Shown here one piece after another: positions 31,556-41,392 of a stretch of 64,000 nucleotides of DNA (within the stretch, counting starts at the first letter, position 1; each line of letters begins with the position of its first letter). Position numbers and translations under genes: made by a program. The stretch comes from Pantoea cypripedii (lineage in GTDB: Bacteria > Pseudomonadota > Gammaproteobacteria > Enterobacterales > Enterobacteriaceae). The notes under the pieces are model-generated. The model saw nothing but the letters and a program-made list of their open reading frames with translations. It had not been told where the DNA came from and ran no database searches. Location: positions 2,269,286 through 2,333,285 of the forward strand of contig NZ_CP024768.1 of assembly GCF_011395035.1 (NCBI RefSeq), read 5' to 3'.

Positions 31556-33016
31556 ATGACCACATTTTATACCCTGATCAGTTGGTTACTACTGTTTGGC
31601 TACTGGTTGCTCATTGCGGGTGTGACACTGCGAATTCTGATGAAACGCCGTGCTGTCACGTCTGCTATGGCCTGGTTGCTGGTCATCTATATTCTGCCGC
31701 TGGTGGGTATTATTGCGTATCTGTCATTTGGTGAACTGCATCTGGGCAAGCGCCGTGCGGAACGGGCGCGCACTATGTGGCCGTCAACGGCCAAATGGCT
31801 TAACGACCTGAAGCAATGCCGCCATATCTTCGCGACCGAACACAGCGATGTCGCCCTGTCCTTGTTCCAGCTGTGCCACCACCGCCAGGGTATTGCCGGC
31901 GTAAAAGGCAATCAGCTGCAGTTGCTGACGAACTCCGATGATGTGATGCATGCCTTAATCCGCGATATTCAGCTGGCTCGCCACAACATCGAGATGGTGT
32001 TCTATATCTGGCAACCCGGCGGGCTGGCGGACGAAGTGGCTGAATCGCTGATGGCCGCATCACGTCGTGGCGTGCACTGCCGCCTGATGCTCGATTCCGC
32101 TGGCAGCGTCGCCTTTTTTCGCAGTCCGTGGGTCGGGATGATGCGGAATGCGGGTATCGACGTGGTAGAGGCGCTGCAGGTCAGCCTGCTGCGTGTGTTC
32201 CTGCGCCGTATGGATTTGCGTCAGCATCGCAAGGTGGTGCTGATTGATAACTATATTGCCTACACAGGCAGCATGAATCTGGTTGATCCGCGTTTCTTCA
32301 AGCAGGATGCGGGGGTGGGCCAATGGATTGACATGATGGCCCGTATGGAAGGCCCGGTCGCCACCACCATGGGCATTGTTTACTCCTGCGACTGGGAGAT
32401 TGAAACCGGCAAACGCATCCTGCCGCCCGCCCCTGATGCCAATGTGATGCCGTTTGAACAGGAGAGTGGTCACATCATTCAGGTGATTGCTTCCGGTCCC
32501 GGCTTTCCGGAGGACATGATCCATCAGGCATTGTTAACGGCGGTCTATTCCGCGCGCCACCAGTTGATCATGACCACGCCCTACTTCGTCCCCAGCGATG
32601 ATTTACTGCATGCCATCTGTACCGCCGCGCTGCGCGGGGTGGAGGTCAGCATTATCGTGCCACGGCATAACGATTCCCTGCTGGTTGGCTGGGCCAGCCG
32701 CGCCTTCTTTACCGAGCTGCTGGAAGCCGGAGTGAAGATTTATCAGTTCGAGGATGGGCTGTTGCATACCAAGAGCGTGCTGGTAGATGGTCAGCTCAGC
32801 CTGGTGGGCACCGTGAATCTTGATATGCGCAGCCTGTGGCTCAATTTTGAGATTACCCTGGTGGTGGATGATGCCGGATTTGGCAGCGATCTTGCTTGTG
32901 TTCAGGATGACTATATCGCCCGCTCACGCCTGCTGGATGGCGCGCGCTGGGCAAAACGTGCCTGGTGGCAGCGCATCGTCGAACGACTGTTTTACTTCTT
33001 CAGTCCTTTACTGTAA
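31556..33016 (+). CDS. clsA: Cardiolipin synthase A
   Basis: 486 residues. Two N-terminal membrane helices are followed by two phospholipase-D HKD motifs (HRKVVLIDNYIAYTGSMN and HTKSVLVDGQLSLVGTVN). It condenses two phosphatidylglycerol molecules into cardiolipin and glycerol at the inner membrane. The next gene, yciU, follows at 37 bp. Confidence 0.97.
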   Translation: MTTFYTLISWLLLFGYWLLIAGVTLRILMKRRAVTSAMAWLLVIYILPLVGIIAYLSFGELHLGKRRAERARTMWPSTAKWLNDLKQCRHIFATEHSDVALSLFQLCHHRQGIAGVKGNQLQLLTNSDDVMHALIRDIQLARHNIEMVFYIWQPGGLADEVAESLMAASRRGVHCRLMLDSAGSVAFFRSPWVGMMRNAGIDVVEALQVSLLRVFLRRMDLRQHRKVVLIDNYIAYTGSMNLVDPRFFKQDAGVGQWIDMMARMEGPVATTMGIVYSCDWEIETGKRILPPAPDANVMPFEQESGHIIQVIASGPGFPEDMIHQALLTAVYSARHQLIMTTPYFVPSDDLLHAICTAALRGVEVSIIVPRHNDSLLVGWASRAFFTELLEAGVKIYQFEDGLLHTKSVLVDGQLSLVGTVNLDMRSLWLNFEITLVVDDAGFGSDLACVQDDYIARSRLLDGARWAKRAWWQRIVERLFYFFSPLL

Positions 33017-33052
33017 AACGAGCGGAAATATTTACCGCCGCAGGGCACGCAA

Positions 33053-33382
33053 ATGACCATGGATTTAAATAATCGCCTGACTGAAGATGAAACGCTGGAG
33101 CAGGCTTACGATATTTTTCTTGAACTGGCAGGTGACAACCTCGATCCAGCCGACATCATTCTGTTCAATCTGCAGTTTGAGGAACGTGGGGGTGCCGAGC
33201 TGTTCGATCCCTCAGAAGACTGGCAGGAACATGTGGATTTCGACCTGAACCCTGACTTTTTCTCTGAAGTGGTGATTGGACTCGGTGAAGCGGATGGGGA
33301 GCCGATTACCGATGTCTTTGCGCGCGTGCTGCTGTGTCGCGAGAAAGACCACAAGCTGTGCCATATCCTGTGGCGTGAATAA
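33053..33382 (+). CDS. yciU: Putative double-stranded DNA mimic protein YciU
   Basis: 109 residues, very acidic, closely similar to E. coli YciU (UPF0263/DUF440; motif DLNNRLTEDETLEQAYDIFLE and CREKDHKLCHI near the end). Related HI1450 protein mimics DNA and binds HU. Proposed role is by analogy. A terminator follows. Confidence 0.93.
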   Translation: MTMDLNNRLTEDETLEQAYDIFLELAGDNLDPADIILFNLQFEERGGAELFDPSEDWQEHVDFDLNPDFFSEVVIGLGEADGEPITDVFARVLLCREKDHKLCHILWRE

Positions 33383-33402
33383 TTCAGGGTAAAAATTAAA
33401 TG

Positions 33403-33429
33403 AACGCCGGGCAATCGCCCGGCGTTTTG
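33403..33429. terminator. Terminator between yciU and oppF
   Basis: AACGCCGGGC-AATC-GCCCGGCGTT with T residues following. Located between convergent genes. Confidence 0.8.
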
Positions 33430-33431
33430 TT

Positions 33432-34433
33432 TTACATCGGATCTACCTTCAGGCAGGACACCGCATGGCGGAAGCTGCCTTCAAGTAATGGACGCGTTTT
33501 CGCGCACTCTGGTCCGGCTATCGGGCAGCGGGTACGGAATACGCAGCCTGATGGCGGATTGATCGGCGACGGCAGCTCCCCTTCCAGCAACTGGATCTGT
33601 TTATTCTTCTCCAGATCCGGGTCAGGAATCGGCACTGCCGACATCAACGCACGGGTGTAGGGATGCTGTGGATTGTTGTACACCGCATCATACGTCCCCA
33701 GTTCCACCGCATGACCAAGGTACATCACCAGCACACGGTCAGAGATGTGTTTCACCACCGCCAGATCGTGGGCAATGAAGATCAGTGACAACCCCATCTC
33801 ACGTTGCAGCTGCTGCAACAGGTTCACCACCTGCGCCTGAATCGACACATCCAGTGCCGACACCGGTTCATCACAAATGATCAGTTTCGGTTCCAGAATC
33901 AGCGCGCGGGCAATACCAATACGCTGGCACTGGCCACCGGAAAACTCGTGAGGATAACGGTTGATAAGGTTTGGCAGCAGGCCAACCTTCATCATCATGT
34001 TTTTAACCTTATCCTTCACTTCCTGACGCGGCATCTTCGGATGATAGGTACGCAGCGGTTCCGCTATAATATCGCCGATGGTCATACGTGGGTTAAGCGA
34101 CGCTAACGGGTCCTGGAAGATCATCTGGATATCGCTGCGCGCTTTGCGCCACTCTTCCTGACTCTGTCCCAGCAGGTCACGCCCCAGCCAGGCAACACGC
34201 CCTTCTGTGGCCTTTACCAGCCCGATAATGGCACGCGCCAGCGTCGATTTGCCGCAGCCGGATTCACCGACCACACCCAGGGTCTCCCCTTCATATAAGC
34301 GCAGACTGACACCATCAACCGCTTTCAGGGTTTTTGCTGGCTGCCAGAACCACTGCTTGCCATCTTTGATATCGAAATGCACCTTCAGATCGGCGATTTC
34401 CAGTAAAACTTTCTTTTCCGCTACGGTGTTCAT
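33432..34433 (-). CDS. oppF: Oligopeptide ABC transporter ATPase OppF
   Basis: 333 residues. Walker A GESGCGKST, signature FSGGQCQRIGIAR and Walker B LIICDEPVSALD. The C-terminal oligopeptide-transporter region carries the four Cys/Arg iron-sulphur-like motif seen in peptide-transport ATPases (CVFRTRCPIAGPEC). Pairs with OppD to drive peptide import. Last gene of the operon, overlapping oppD by four bases. Confidence 0.96.
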   Translation of the reverse strand: MNTVAEKKVLLEIADLKVHFDIKDGKQWFWQPAKTLKAVDGVSLRLYEGETLGVVGESGCGKSTLARAIIGLVKATEGRVAWLGRDLLGQSQEEWRKARSDIQMIFQDPLASLNPRMTIGDIIAEPLRTYHPKMPRQEVKDKVKNMMMKVGLLPNLINRYPHEFSGGQCQRIGIARALILEPKLIICDEPVSALDVSIQAQVVNLLQQLQREMGLSLIFIAHDLAVVKHISDRVLVMYLGHAVELGTYDAVYNNPQHPYTRALMSAVPIPDPDLEKNKQIQLLEGELPSPINPPSGCVFRTRCPIAGPECAKTRPLLEGSFRHAVSCLKVDPM

Positions 34434-35443
34434 ACTAATTCCTCCACCGGCTTAAAGCAGGCACGCAGGCGTCCTTCGCCAAAAGGCTCCAGCGCCGGGG
34501 CAGTAGCACAGATATCCATCGCATGCGGACAACGTGGCTGGAATGGACAACCCTGCGGCAGGCGCAGCAGGTTAGGTGGATTACCCGGAATGGTCATCAG
34601 CGACTCGCCTTCGGCATCCAGGCGCGGTACCGCGCTCAGCAAGCCGATGGAGTAAGGGTGCGCCGGTTGATAAAACACATCACGCGCCCGGCCATATTCC
34701 ATGGTGCGTCCGGCATACATCACCAGCACCTTGTCACAGATCCCCGCGACCACGCCCAGATCGTGGGTAATCATGATGATCGCGGTGTTGAACTCGCGCT
34801 TCAGTTCATTCAACAGCGTCATAATTTGTGCCTGTACCGTCACGTCCAGCGCGGTGGTTGGCTCATCGGCGATCAGTAATTTAGGACGACACAGCAATGC
34901 CATGGCAATCATCACGCGCTGACGCATCCCGCCGGAGAACTCGTGCGGGAACATTTTCATACGCTTGCGTGCTTCCGGCATTTTCACCGCATCCAGCATA
35001 CGTACCGACTCTTCAAACGCCTGCGCATTGCTCATTCCTTTATGCAGCTTCAGCACTTCCATCAGCTGCTCACCCACGCGCATATACGGGTTCAGCGAGG
35101 TCATTGGGTCCTGGAAAATCATCGCGATCTGCTCGGCACGCAGCTTATTCAGCGCGTTTTCCGGCAGGTTGAGAATTTCCTGGCCGTTAAATTTTGCCGA
35201 ACCACCAATACGACCGTTTTTTGCCAGCAGCCCCATCAGGGCAAAGGCGGTCTGCGATTTACCGGAACCGGATTCACCCACGATCCCCAGCGTTTCACCG
35301 GCACGCAGGGAAAAGTTGAGGTCGTTGACTGCGGTGACGTCGCCATCGTGGGTACCAAAGGTCACCCGCAAATCTTTGACGTCTAACAACAGGTTGCTTC
35401 CCGCACGGGCCGCCATTGCTGGCTGAAATTCATGAATGGTCAT
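34430..35443 (-). CDS. oppD: Oligopeptide ABC transporter ATPase OppD
   Basis: 337 residues from the ATG at 35443, supported by GAGGAG upstream; a start at 35458 is in frame but lacks one. Walker A GESGSGKSQ, signature FSGGMRQRVMIAM, Walker B LLIADEPTTALD, and the Cys motif CPFQPRCPHAMDIC. Highly similar to E. coli OppD along its length. It overlaps oppF (ATGA). Confidence 0.96.
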   Translation of the reverse strand: MTIHEFQPAMAARAGSNLLLDVKDLRVTFGTHDGDVTAVNDLNFSLRAGETLGIVGESGSGKSQTAFALMGLLAKNGRIGGSAKFNGQEILNLPENALNKLRAEQIAMIFQDPMTSLNPYMRVGEQLMEVLKLHKGMSNAQAFEESVRMLDAVKMPEARKRMKMFPHEFSGGMRQRVMIAMALLCRPKLLIADEPTTALDVTVQAQIMTLLNELKREFNTAIIMITHDLGVVAGICDKVLVMYAGRTMEYGRARDVFYQPAHPYSIGLLSAVPRLDAEGESLMTIPGNPPNLLRLPQGCPFQPRCPHAMDICATAPALEPFGEGRLRACFKPVEELV

Positions 35444-35454
35444 CGGGAAACTCC

Positions 35455-36363
35455 TCAACGATCTTTCGGGTCGAGGGCATCACGCAGGCCATCGCCGATA
35501 AAGTTAAAACAGAACAACGTGACCACCAGGAAGCCTGCCGGAAACAGCAGCAGCCAGGGTGAAACTTCCATTGAGTTAGCACCATCGCTCAGCAACGCGC
35601 CCCAGCTACTCAGCGGTTCCTGGGTACCCAACCCAAGGAAGCTCAGGAAGGATTCAAACAGGATCATGCTGGGCACCAACAGCGAGGCATACACCACCAC
35701 CACACCCAACACGTTAGGCACGATATGGCGCAGCACGATATGGGTAGTGGACACCCCACCGACCTGGGCTGCTTCAATAAACTCTTTACGTTTCAATCCC
35801 AGCGTCTGACCGCGCACGATACGCGCCATATCCAGCCACGACACCATACCAATGGCGACAAAAATCAGCAGGATGTTACGGCCAAAGAAGGTCACCAGCA
35901 GAATGACGAAGAACATAAACGGGAAGGAGTTAAGGATTTCCAGGATACGCATCATCACCGAGTCGGTTTTACCGCCGAGATAACCGGCAGCCGAGCCATA
36001 CAGGGTGCCCACCAGCACCGCAATCAGCGCCGAGGCAATCCCCACCATTAACGAGATACGGCCACCAATAGCCACTCGCACCAGCAAATCCCGGCCAGAG
36101 GAGTCCGTGCCGAACCAGTGCCCTGATGTGGTATCCGGCGGCGCGGACATCATGCCCCAGTCGGTATCGTCATAGCGAAACTGCGACAACATCGGGGCAA
36201 ATACCACGAACAGCGCGATCAGTACCAGCACCAGCAAACTCAGCAGCGCAGCACGGTTATGAATAAAGCGACGACGCGCATCCTGCCACAGGCTGCGTCC
36301 CTCAACTTCCAGCTTTTCACTGAAGGCATCCAGAGCTTCGCTGTTTTTCTTACTTAACATCAT
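35455..36363 (-). CDS. oppC: Oligopeptide ABC transporter permease OppC
   Basis: 302 residues with six membrane helices and an N-terminal cytoplasmic tail. The EAA coupling loop EFIEAAQVGGVSTTHIVLRHIVPN contacts the ATPases. Start at 36363, seven bases after GGAG. Confidence 0.95.
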   Translation of the reverse strand: MMLSKKNSEALDAFSEKLEVEGRSLWQDARRRFIHNRAALLSLLVLVLIALFVVFAPMLSQFRYDDTDWGMMSAPPDTTSGHWFGTDSSGRDLLVRVAIGGRISLMVGIASALIAVLVGTLYGSAAGYLGGKTDSVMMRILEILNSFPFMFFVILLVTFFGRNILLIFVAIGMVSWLDMARIVRGQTLGLKRKEFIEAAQVGGVSTTHIVLRHIVPNVLGVVVVYASLLVPSMILFESFLSFLGLGTQEPLSSWGALLSDGANSMEVSPWLLLFPAGFLVVTLFCFNFIGDGLRDALDPKDR

Positions 36364-36378
36364 GGGCGAACTCCAGCA

Positions 36379-37299
36379 TCAGTAACGAATCTTCGGATCG
36401 ATCACGGCATACAGCACGTCAACGACCGCGTTAAACACAATGGTCAGCACACCAACCAGGATTGTCAGGCTCATCACCAGCGAATAGTCGCGATTGAGCG
36501 CACCATTGACGAACAGCTGACCAATCCCCGGCAGACCATAGATTGATTCGATAACCATTGAACCGGTAATGATGCCGACGAATGCCGGGCCCATATACGA
36601 GATCACCGGCAGCAGCGCCGGTTTCAGCGCATGACGCAACACGATACGACGCAGCGGCAGCCCTTTGGCCCGCGCAGTGCGGATAAAGTTGGAGTGCATC
36701 ACTTCAATCATTGAGCCACGCGTAATTCGCGCGATGCTGGCGATATACGCCAGAGACAGCGCCACCATCGGCAGCAGCATGTATTGCACTTGCCCGCCGT
36801 TCCAGCCACCGCCGGGCAGCCAGCGCAAGGTGATGGCGAACACCAGGACCAGCAATGGCGCGACCACAAAACTCGGTATCACCACGCCGGTCATGGCGAC
36901 CCCCATCACCGCATAATCCCATAAACTGTTTTGTTTCAGCGCGGCGATGACGCCCGCGGTAATCCCCAACACCATCGCCAGCACAAAGGCCGCCAGGCCG
37001 AGTTTGGCTGATACCGGGAAGGCATGTCCTACCAGATAGTTAACGCTATAGTCCTTGTACTTAAACGAGGGGCCAAAATCGCCGTGCGCCAGCTGAATCA
37101 GGTAATCAACATATTGTTTGCCGATGGGATCGTTGAGATGGTATTTGGCTTCGATATTCGCCATCACTTCGGGCGATAAGGTGCGTTCGCCGGTAAACGG
37201 GCTACCGGGTGCCAGTCGCATCATGAAGAAGGAGATGGTAATCAAAACGAAGAGCGTCGGAATCGCTTCCAGAATCCGTCGCAGGATGAATTTTAACAT
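36379..37299 (-). CDS. oppB: Oligopeptide ABC transporter permease OppB
   Basis: 306 residues; N-terminal helix MLKFILRRILEAIPTLFVLITISFF, then five more, with EAA-type loop TARAKGLPLRRIVLRHALKPAL. Forms the translocation pore with OppC. Confidence 0.95.
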   Translation of the reverse strand: MLKFILRRILEAIPTLFVLITISFFMMRLAPGSPFTGERTLSPEVMANIEAKYHLNDPIGKQYVDYLIQLAHGDFGPSFKYKDYSVNYLVGHAFPVSAKLGLAAFVLAMVLGITAGVIAALKQNSLWDYAVMGVAMTGVVIPSFVVAPLLVLVFAITLRWLPGGGWNGGQVQYMLLPMVALSLAYIASIARITRGSMIEVMHSNFIRTARAKGLPLRRIVLRHALKPALLPVISYMGPAFVGIITGSMVIESIYGLPGIGQLFVNGALNRDYSLVMSLTILVGVLTIVFNAVVDVLYAVIDPKIRY

Positions 37300-37378
37300 T
37301 GCCGTACCTACCAGGCTGTTGCTTCACAAAGTAATTGGCGGTGCCGCAGCACCGCCACTGTCGATAGCCTGTGTGCTA

Positions 37379-39019
37379 TTAGTGTTTAATTATATAAAAG
37401 TTCTTATCAAGGGTTTTATCCAGCGGATCTTTACCGGTGTAACCGCCGACATAAGGTTTCACCAGACGCGCGTTCACGTAGTAGTAAACCGGCACGATGG
37501 TGCTGTCTTTATCGAGGATCTGTTCCGCTTTTTGATAATCAGCCGCACGACCTTTGGCGTCAGGGGCTTTGATCGCATCTTTGATCACCTGATCAAACTC
37601 AGCGCTCTTATAGTGCGAGGTGTTACTGCTGCTGTCCGATACCATGATGTTCAGGAACGAAGTCGGTTCGTTGTAATCTGCACACCAGGCCGCGCGTGAA
37701 ACGTCAAAGTTGCCCTGATGACGGGTGTCCAGGAAGGTTTTCCACTCCTGGTTTTCCAGCTTGATGTTCACGCCGATGTTTTTCTTCCAGATCGATGCCG
37801 CGGCAATTGCCAGCTTTTTGTGCAGATCGGACGTGTTGTACAGCAGGTTGAAGGTCAACGGTTTGTCTGCGGTATAACCGGCTTCAGCCAGCAATTTCTT
37901 CGCTTCAGCGTTACGTTTTTCCTGTGACCATTTGAACCAGTCCGGCGGCAGAATTTCCATGCCATCGGTGGCTGGCGGGGTGAAGCTGTAGGCAGGCATC
38001 TGGCCCTGTGCCAGCACTTTGTTCACCATGATGTCGCGGTCCAGACCCAATTTCAGCGCTGCACGAACGCGCGGATCGGTGAATGGTGCTTTCTGGTTGT
38101 TGATTTCGTAGTAGTAAGTACACAGATACGGATCAACATGCAGCTCTTTGCCGTTATCACGCTGCAGCTTTTTGAACAGCTCAATCGGCATGTTGTTATA
38201 GGTCATGTCGCTGCCGTTCTCAGAGAAGTAACGGTTAACATCGCTCACTTCAGAGCTGATCGGCAGGAAGGTGACTTTGTTCAGCACGGTGTGGGCGTTA
38301 TCCCAATATTCCGGGTTACGCACCAGCGTAATACGTTCGTTGATCACATGATCCTGGAGTTTGAAGGCACCGTTACCTACCCAATTCTGCGGCTGAGTCC
38401 ACTGCTCGCCAAACTTCTCAATCGCTGGCTTGTAAACCGGTGACATCACGGAGTTAATCAGCAGTTTATCGAAATACGGCACCGGCTCACTCAGGGTAAC
38501 TTCCAGCGTGTGATCGTCCAGCGCTTTCACGCCCAGATCGGTAATCGGTTTTTTACCGGCAATGATGTCATCAACGTTGGCGATGTGGCCATACTGCGGA
38601 TAGCTGGCATACGGGGACGCCGTTTTCGGGTCAACCAGACGTTCCCAGCTATACACGAAATCCTGTGCCGTTACCGGCGCACCATTCGACCATTTAGCGT
38701 CTTTACGCAGATGGAAAGTCCAGACTTTGAAATCTTTGTTTTCCCAGCTTTCGGCCACGCCCGGCACCGGTTTGCCATCGCTGTCGCTCACCAGCAGACC
38801 TTCATACAGGTCACGCGCGACGTTATCTTCCGGCACGCCTTCAATTTTATGTGGGTCCAGTGACTGCACTTCGTCACCATTACCACGCACCAACTCCTGC
38901 TTTGCTGCCAATTGAACGCCTGCTGGCACTGTCGCTGCCAGCGCGGCATTCCCTGCCAGCGCGCCAATCGCCGCAACTACACCTAAGGCGATCAGGCTTT
39001 TTTTCGTGATGTTGTTCAT
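37379..39019 (-). CDS. oppA: Periplasmic oligopeptide-binding protein OppA
   Basis: 546 residues, with signal peptide ending ...AGNAALA-A. SBP family 5: EVQSLDPHKIEGVPEDNVARDLYEGL and SNGAPVTAQDFVYSW. It binds peptides of two to five residues and delivers them to OppBC. It is the oppB-proximal one of two tandem oppA genes, separated from the second by 162 bp rich in hairpins. Confidence 0.95.
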   Translation of the reverse strand: MNNITKKSLIALGVVAAIGALAGNAALAATVPAGVQLAAKQELVRGNGDEVQSLDPHKIEGVPEDNVARDLYEGLLVSDSDGKPVPGVAESWENKDFKVWTFHLRKDAKWSNGAPVTAQDFVYSWERLVDPKTASPYASYPQYGHIANVDDIIAGKKPITDLGVKALDDHTLEVTLSEPVPYFDKLLINSVMSPVYKPAIEKFGEQWTQPQNWVGNGAFKLQDHVINERITLVRNPEYWDNAHTVLNKVTFLPISSEVSDVNRYFSENGSDMTYNNMPIELFKKLQRDNGKELHVDPYLCTYYYEINNQKAPFTDPRVRAALKLGLDRDIMVNKVLAQGQMPAYSFTPPATDGMEILPPDWFKWSQEKRNAEAKKLLAEAGYTADKPLTFNLLYNTSDLHKKLAIAAASIWKKNIGVNIKLENQEWKTFLDTRHQGNFDVSRAAWCADYNEPTSFLNIMVSDSSSNTSHYKSAEFDQVIKDAIKAPDAKGRAADYQKAEQILDKDSTIVPVYYYVNARLVKPYVGGYTGKDPLDKTLDKNFYIIKH

Positions 39020-39181
39020 TATTACGCTCCAGTTTTATTATCGTCACCGGGTCGGTCTAAGCCGCCCGGCGTACCCCGTATCCGGGAATCTCCGCCCTGT
39101 CTGGTCAGAGATTGCAATCCCCCTTGCAAGGGTTGCCACGGTAACGTGCCGCCCGACTGTAGCGCCGGATCAGCCCGTTAC
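39020..39181 (-). promoter_or_regulatory. Hairpin-rich leader between the two oppA genes
   Basis: On the minus strand the 162-bp gap contains CAACCCTTGCAAGGG and CCGGGCGGCTTAGACCGACCCGG hairpins before the downstream oppA start. Such structures can stabilise the upstream mRNA or regulate downstream expression, giving different levels of the two binding proteins. Confidence 0.4.
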
Positions 39182-40816
39182 TCAATGTTTCTTTATGTAA
39201 TAGTATTTCAGATTAATCAGATCCTGGGGATCACGTCCGGTAAAACCACCCACCCAGGGCTTCACCAGCCGCACGCTGACCCGATAATAAACCGGGATAA
39301 TCGCAGAATCTTTGTCCTGCTGATTTTCTGCCTGTTGATAGAGTGCCGCGCGTGCCGCGTCGTCCGGGGCGGTTAGCGTTTGCGCCATCAGCCGATCAAA
39401 TTCCGGGCTGCTGTAGAACGCGGTATTGATTGACGCACCGCTCAGCAACATATTCAGGAACGTGGACGGCTCGTTGTAGTCAGCACACCAGGTGGCTCGC
39501 ACCACATCGTATTGCGCCTGGTGGCGCGTTTCGAGCAGCGTTTTCCACTCCTGATTTTCCAGTGTCACCACCGCGCCGAGGTTTTTCTGCCACATAGAAG
39601 CGGCAGCAATCGCCTGCTTTTTGTTTTGCTCGGAGGTGTTGTAGAGCAGCGAGAAGCGCAGCGGGTGCTGTTCATTAAAACCGGCCTCTGCCAGCAGCTT
39701 TTTCGCACTGGCATTGCGTTCTGCCTGCGTTTCATTGAACCAGGCTGGCGGGGAAAGCTTAATACCTTCGGTAAATGGCGGTGTCAGGCTGTAGGCGGGG
39801 ATTTGCCCCTGCCCCATCACTTTCTGCGCAATGATGTCACGATCCAGCGTCAGCTTCAGCGCGGTACGCACCCTGGCATCATTAAATGGGGCTTTTTTAT
39901 TGTTGATTTCATAGTAGAAAGTGCACAACAGCGGGCTGACTCTAACCTGATCACCCAGATCCTGACGCAATTTTTGGTAAATATCGGGCGGGACCACGCT
40001 GTTGGTCATATCCGTGCCGCCACTGCGATAACGGTTAATATCGCTGTTTTCTGACGATAACGGCAGATAAACGCCCTCTTCAATCACGGTATGCGCATTG
40101 TCCCAGTACAGCGGATTGCGCTTCACCACAATTTTTTCATTCACCACCCATTGGCTCAGGGTGTAGGGACCATTGCTGACGTAATGTTCAGGCTGGGTCC
40201 ACTGCTCACCCCACTTCTCCACTGCCGGAGGATAAACCGGCTTCATTGAGGTATTTGCCACCATGGAGAGGAAATAAGGGACAGGTTCTGACAGCGTTAC
40301 CTGAAAATGACGGGCATCCAGCGCTTTGACACCCAGTTCAGCCGGTTTGGCTTTACCAGCCATGACCGCATCAACATTGGCCACATGCGCCGCCTGCAAA
40401 TAGCTGGCGTAAGGAGAAGCCGTTTGCGGATCGGCAAGGCGCTGCCAGCTGTAAACAAAATCGGCTGCCGTTACCGGCTCACCATTACTCCAGCGGGCAT
40501 TTTCTCGCAGGGTGAACGTCCAGACGCGCCCTTGTTCGCTGTGCCAGCTTTCCGCTACGCCAGGGACAATTTTGCCGTTGTTGTCGGTGTTAACCAGCCC
40601 GTCGAGCAGACTTTGAATCACATTGGATTCCGGTACACCTTCAATTTTTTGCGGATCGAGGGAAGCCACTTCACTGCCGTTATTAATAACAATGCGCTGC
40701 GTGGCGGATAATGGTGTCCCTGCCGGGATGTCAGCCGCCTGACTCTGGCTCAAAACACTCCACAGGCAAAGGGCAAGAGGTGAAAACGCCGGGGCCTTCG
40801 CTAGCATCCATTTCAT
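39182..40816 (-). CDS. Second periplasmic oligopeptide-binding protein (OppA paralogue)
   Basis: 544 residues, with a signal peptide (SPLALCLWSVLSQSQA). Very similar in layout to the downstream OppA (VASLDPQKIEGVPESNVIQSLLDGL, SNGEPVTAADFVYSW), indicating tandem duplication followed by divergence. It could be an OppA isoform or an MppA-like murein-tripeptide binder sharing OppBCDF. It is the first gene of the cluster, so the main promoter lies upstream of it. Confidence 0.9.
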   Translation of the reverse strand: MKWMLAKAPAFSPLALCLWSVLSQSQAADIPAGTPLSATQRIVINNGSEVASLDPQKIEGVPESNVIQSLLDGLVNTDNNGKIVPGVAESWHSEQGRVWTFTLRENARWSNGEPVTAADFVYSWQRLADPQTASPYASYLQAAHVANVDAVMAGKAKPAELGVKALDARHFQVTLSEPVPYFLSMVANTSMKPVYPPAVEKWGEQWTQPEHYVSNGPYTLSQWVVNEKIVVKRNPLYWDNAHTVIEEGVYLPLSSENSDINRYRSGGTDMTNSVVPPDIYQKLRQDLGDQVRVSPLLCTFYYEINNKKAPFNDARVRTALKLTLDRDIIAQKVMGQGQIPAYSLTPPFTEGIKLSPPAWFNETQAERNASAKKLLAEAGFNEQHPLRFSLLYNTSEQNKKQAIAAASMWQKNLGAVVTLENQEWKTLLETRHQAQYDVVRATWCADYNEPSTFLNMLLSGASINTAFYSSPEFDRLMAQTLTAPDDAARAALYQQAENQQDKDSAIIPVYYRVSVRLVKPWVGGFTGRDPQDLINLKYYYIKKH

Positions 40817-41209
40817 CTACAGAAATCAACCTTCAACATAAACCTGATAGCGAGTAAGCAAGAACCGTACACATTTTTGACTATCAGATAAAAAAATTGC
40901 GATGTTCCGAAAATTATCAGAACAAATGCCCACGCGCCAAAGCTAAACCACAAAAATGTTATCTAATTCTCTTTTATCACGTCTTATTGCTCAGGAAAAG
41001 TGTTAATTCTTAACCAAAATTATCACTTAATACATTGATTTATATCTATTTTATGAAGTATTTGCTGCCTTAGTGTGCAAAGTTAAAAGCAGAATAGCCA
41101 AAATGTGTTTTACTCCAGCGAGTAACATGAATATGGGGCATGTGAATAGAAGAAGAGTCTAAACGGCGGGAATTATTTTATATTCTTATCAGATAATCAG
41201 AATATGATG

Positions 41210-41227
41210 CTGTGATAATTATCACAG
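41210..41227. promoter_or_regulatory. Perfect CRP consensus palindrome
   Basis: CTGTGATAATTATCACAG is an 18-bp perfect palindrome containing TGTGA-N6-TCACA, the CRP consensus. It lies about 395 bp upstream of the first oppA start, so its target is probably the opp cluster, though the distance is long. Confidence 0.65.
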
Positions 41228-41310
41228 TAAAAAAGAGAGAATGACTCAACTCCGATGAGCACAGTAGCAAAATTGATAACCCAGCAGCGGTGTTAAGCAT
41301 GATGAATAAA

Positions 41311-41354
41311 AGCACCAATCTGGTGCGAAATTATCATCACGCGCACCAGATTGG
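41311..41354 (-). promoter_or_regulatory. NtrC-like site overlapping a 13-bp inverted repeat / ychE terminator
   Basis: CCAATCTGGTGCG (41315-41327) pairs perfectly with CGCACCAGATTGG (41342-41354), followed on the minus strand by TGCTTTTATT, so it can terminate ychE. Within it, GCACC-AATCT-GGTGC fits the NtrC half-site spacing GCACC-N5-GGTGC; a second, degenerate copy (GCACC-AGATT-GGATC) follows. Confidence 0.5.
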
Positions 41355-41392
41355 ATCATGAAAAGATGACGTGTAGAAAATTAAGGCGATTT

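Larger units (their letters stand above)
40817..41392. other. Regulatory gap upstream of opp
   Basis: 576 bp, AT-rich, between ychE and the first oppA, both on the minus strand. It holds a perfect CRP-type palindrome (41210-41227), an NtrC-like palindrome and a 13-bp inverted repeat (41312-41354). No gene is seen. A clear sigma-54 promoter was not found by eye. Confidence 0.6.

Noticed and set aside
40817..41311. Sigma-54 promoter for opp
   Set aside because: Scanning the minus strand for GG-N10-GC in a TGGCAC/TTGC context gave only weak or wrongly spaced matches, so none is annotated.
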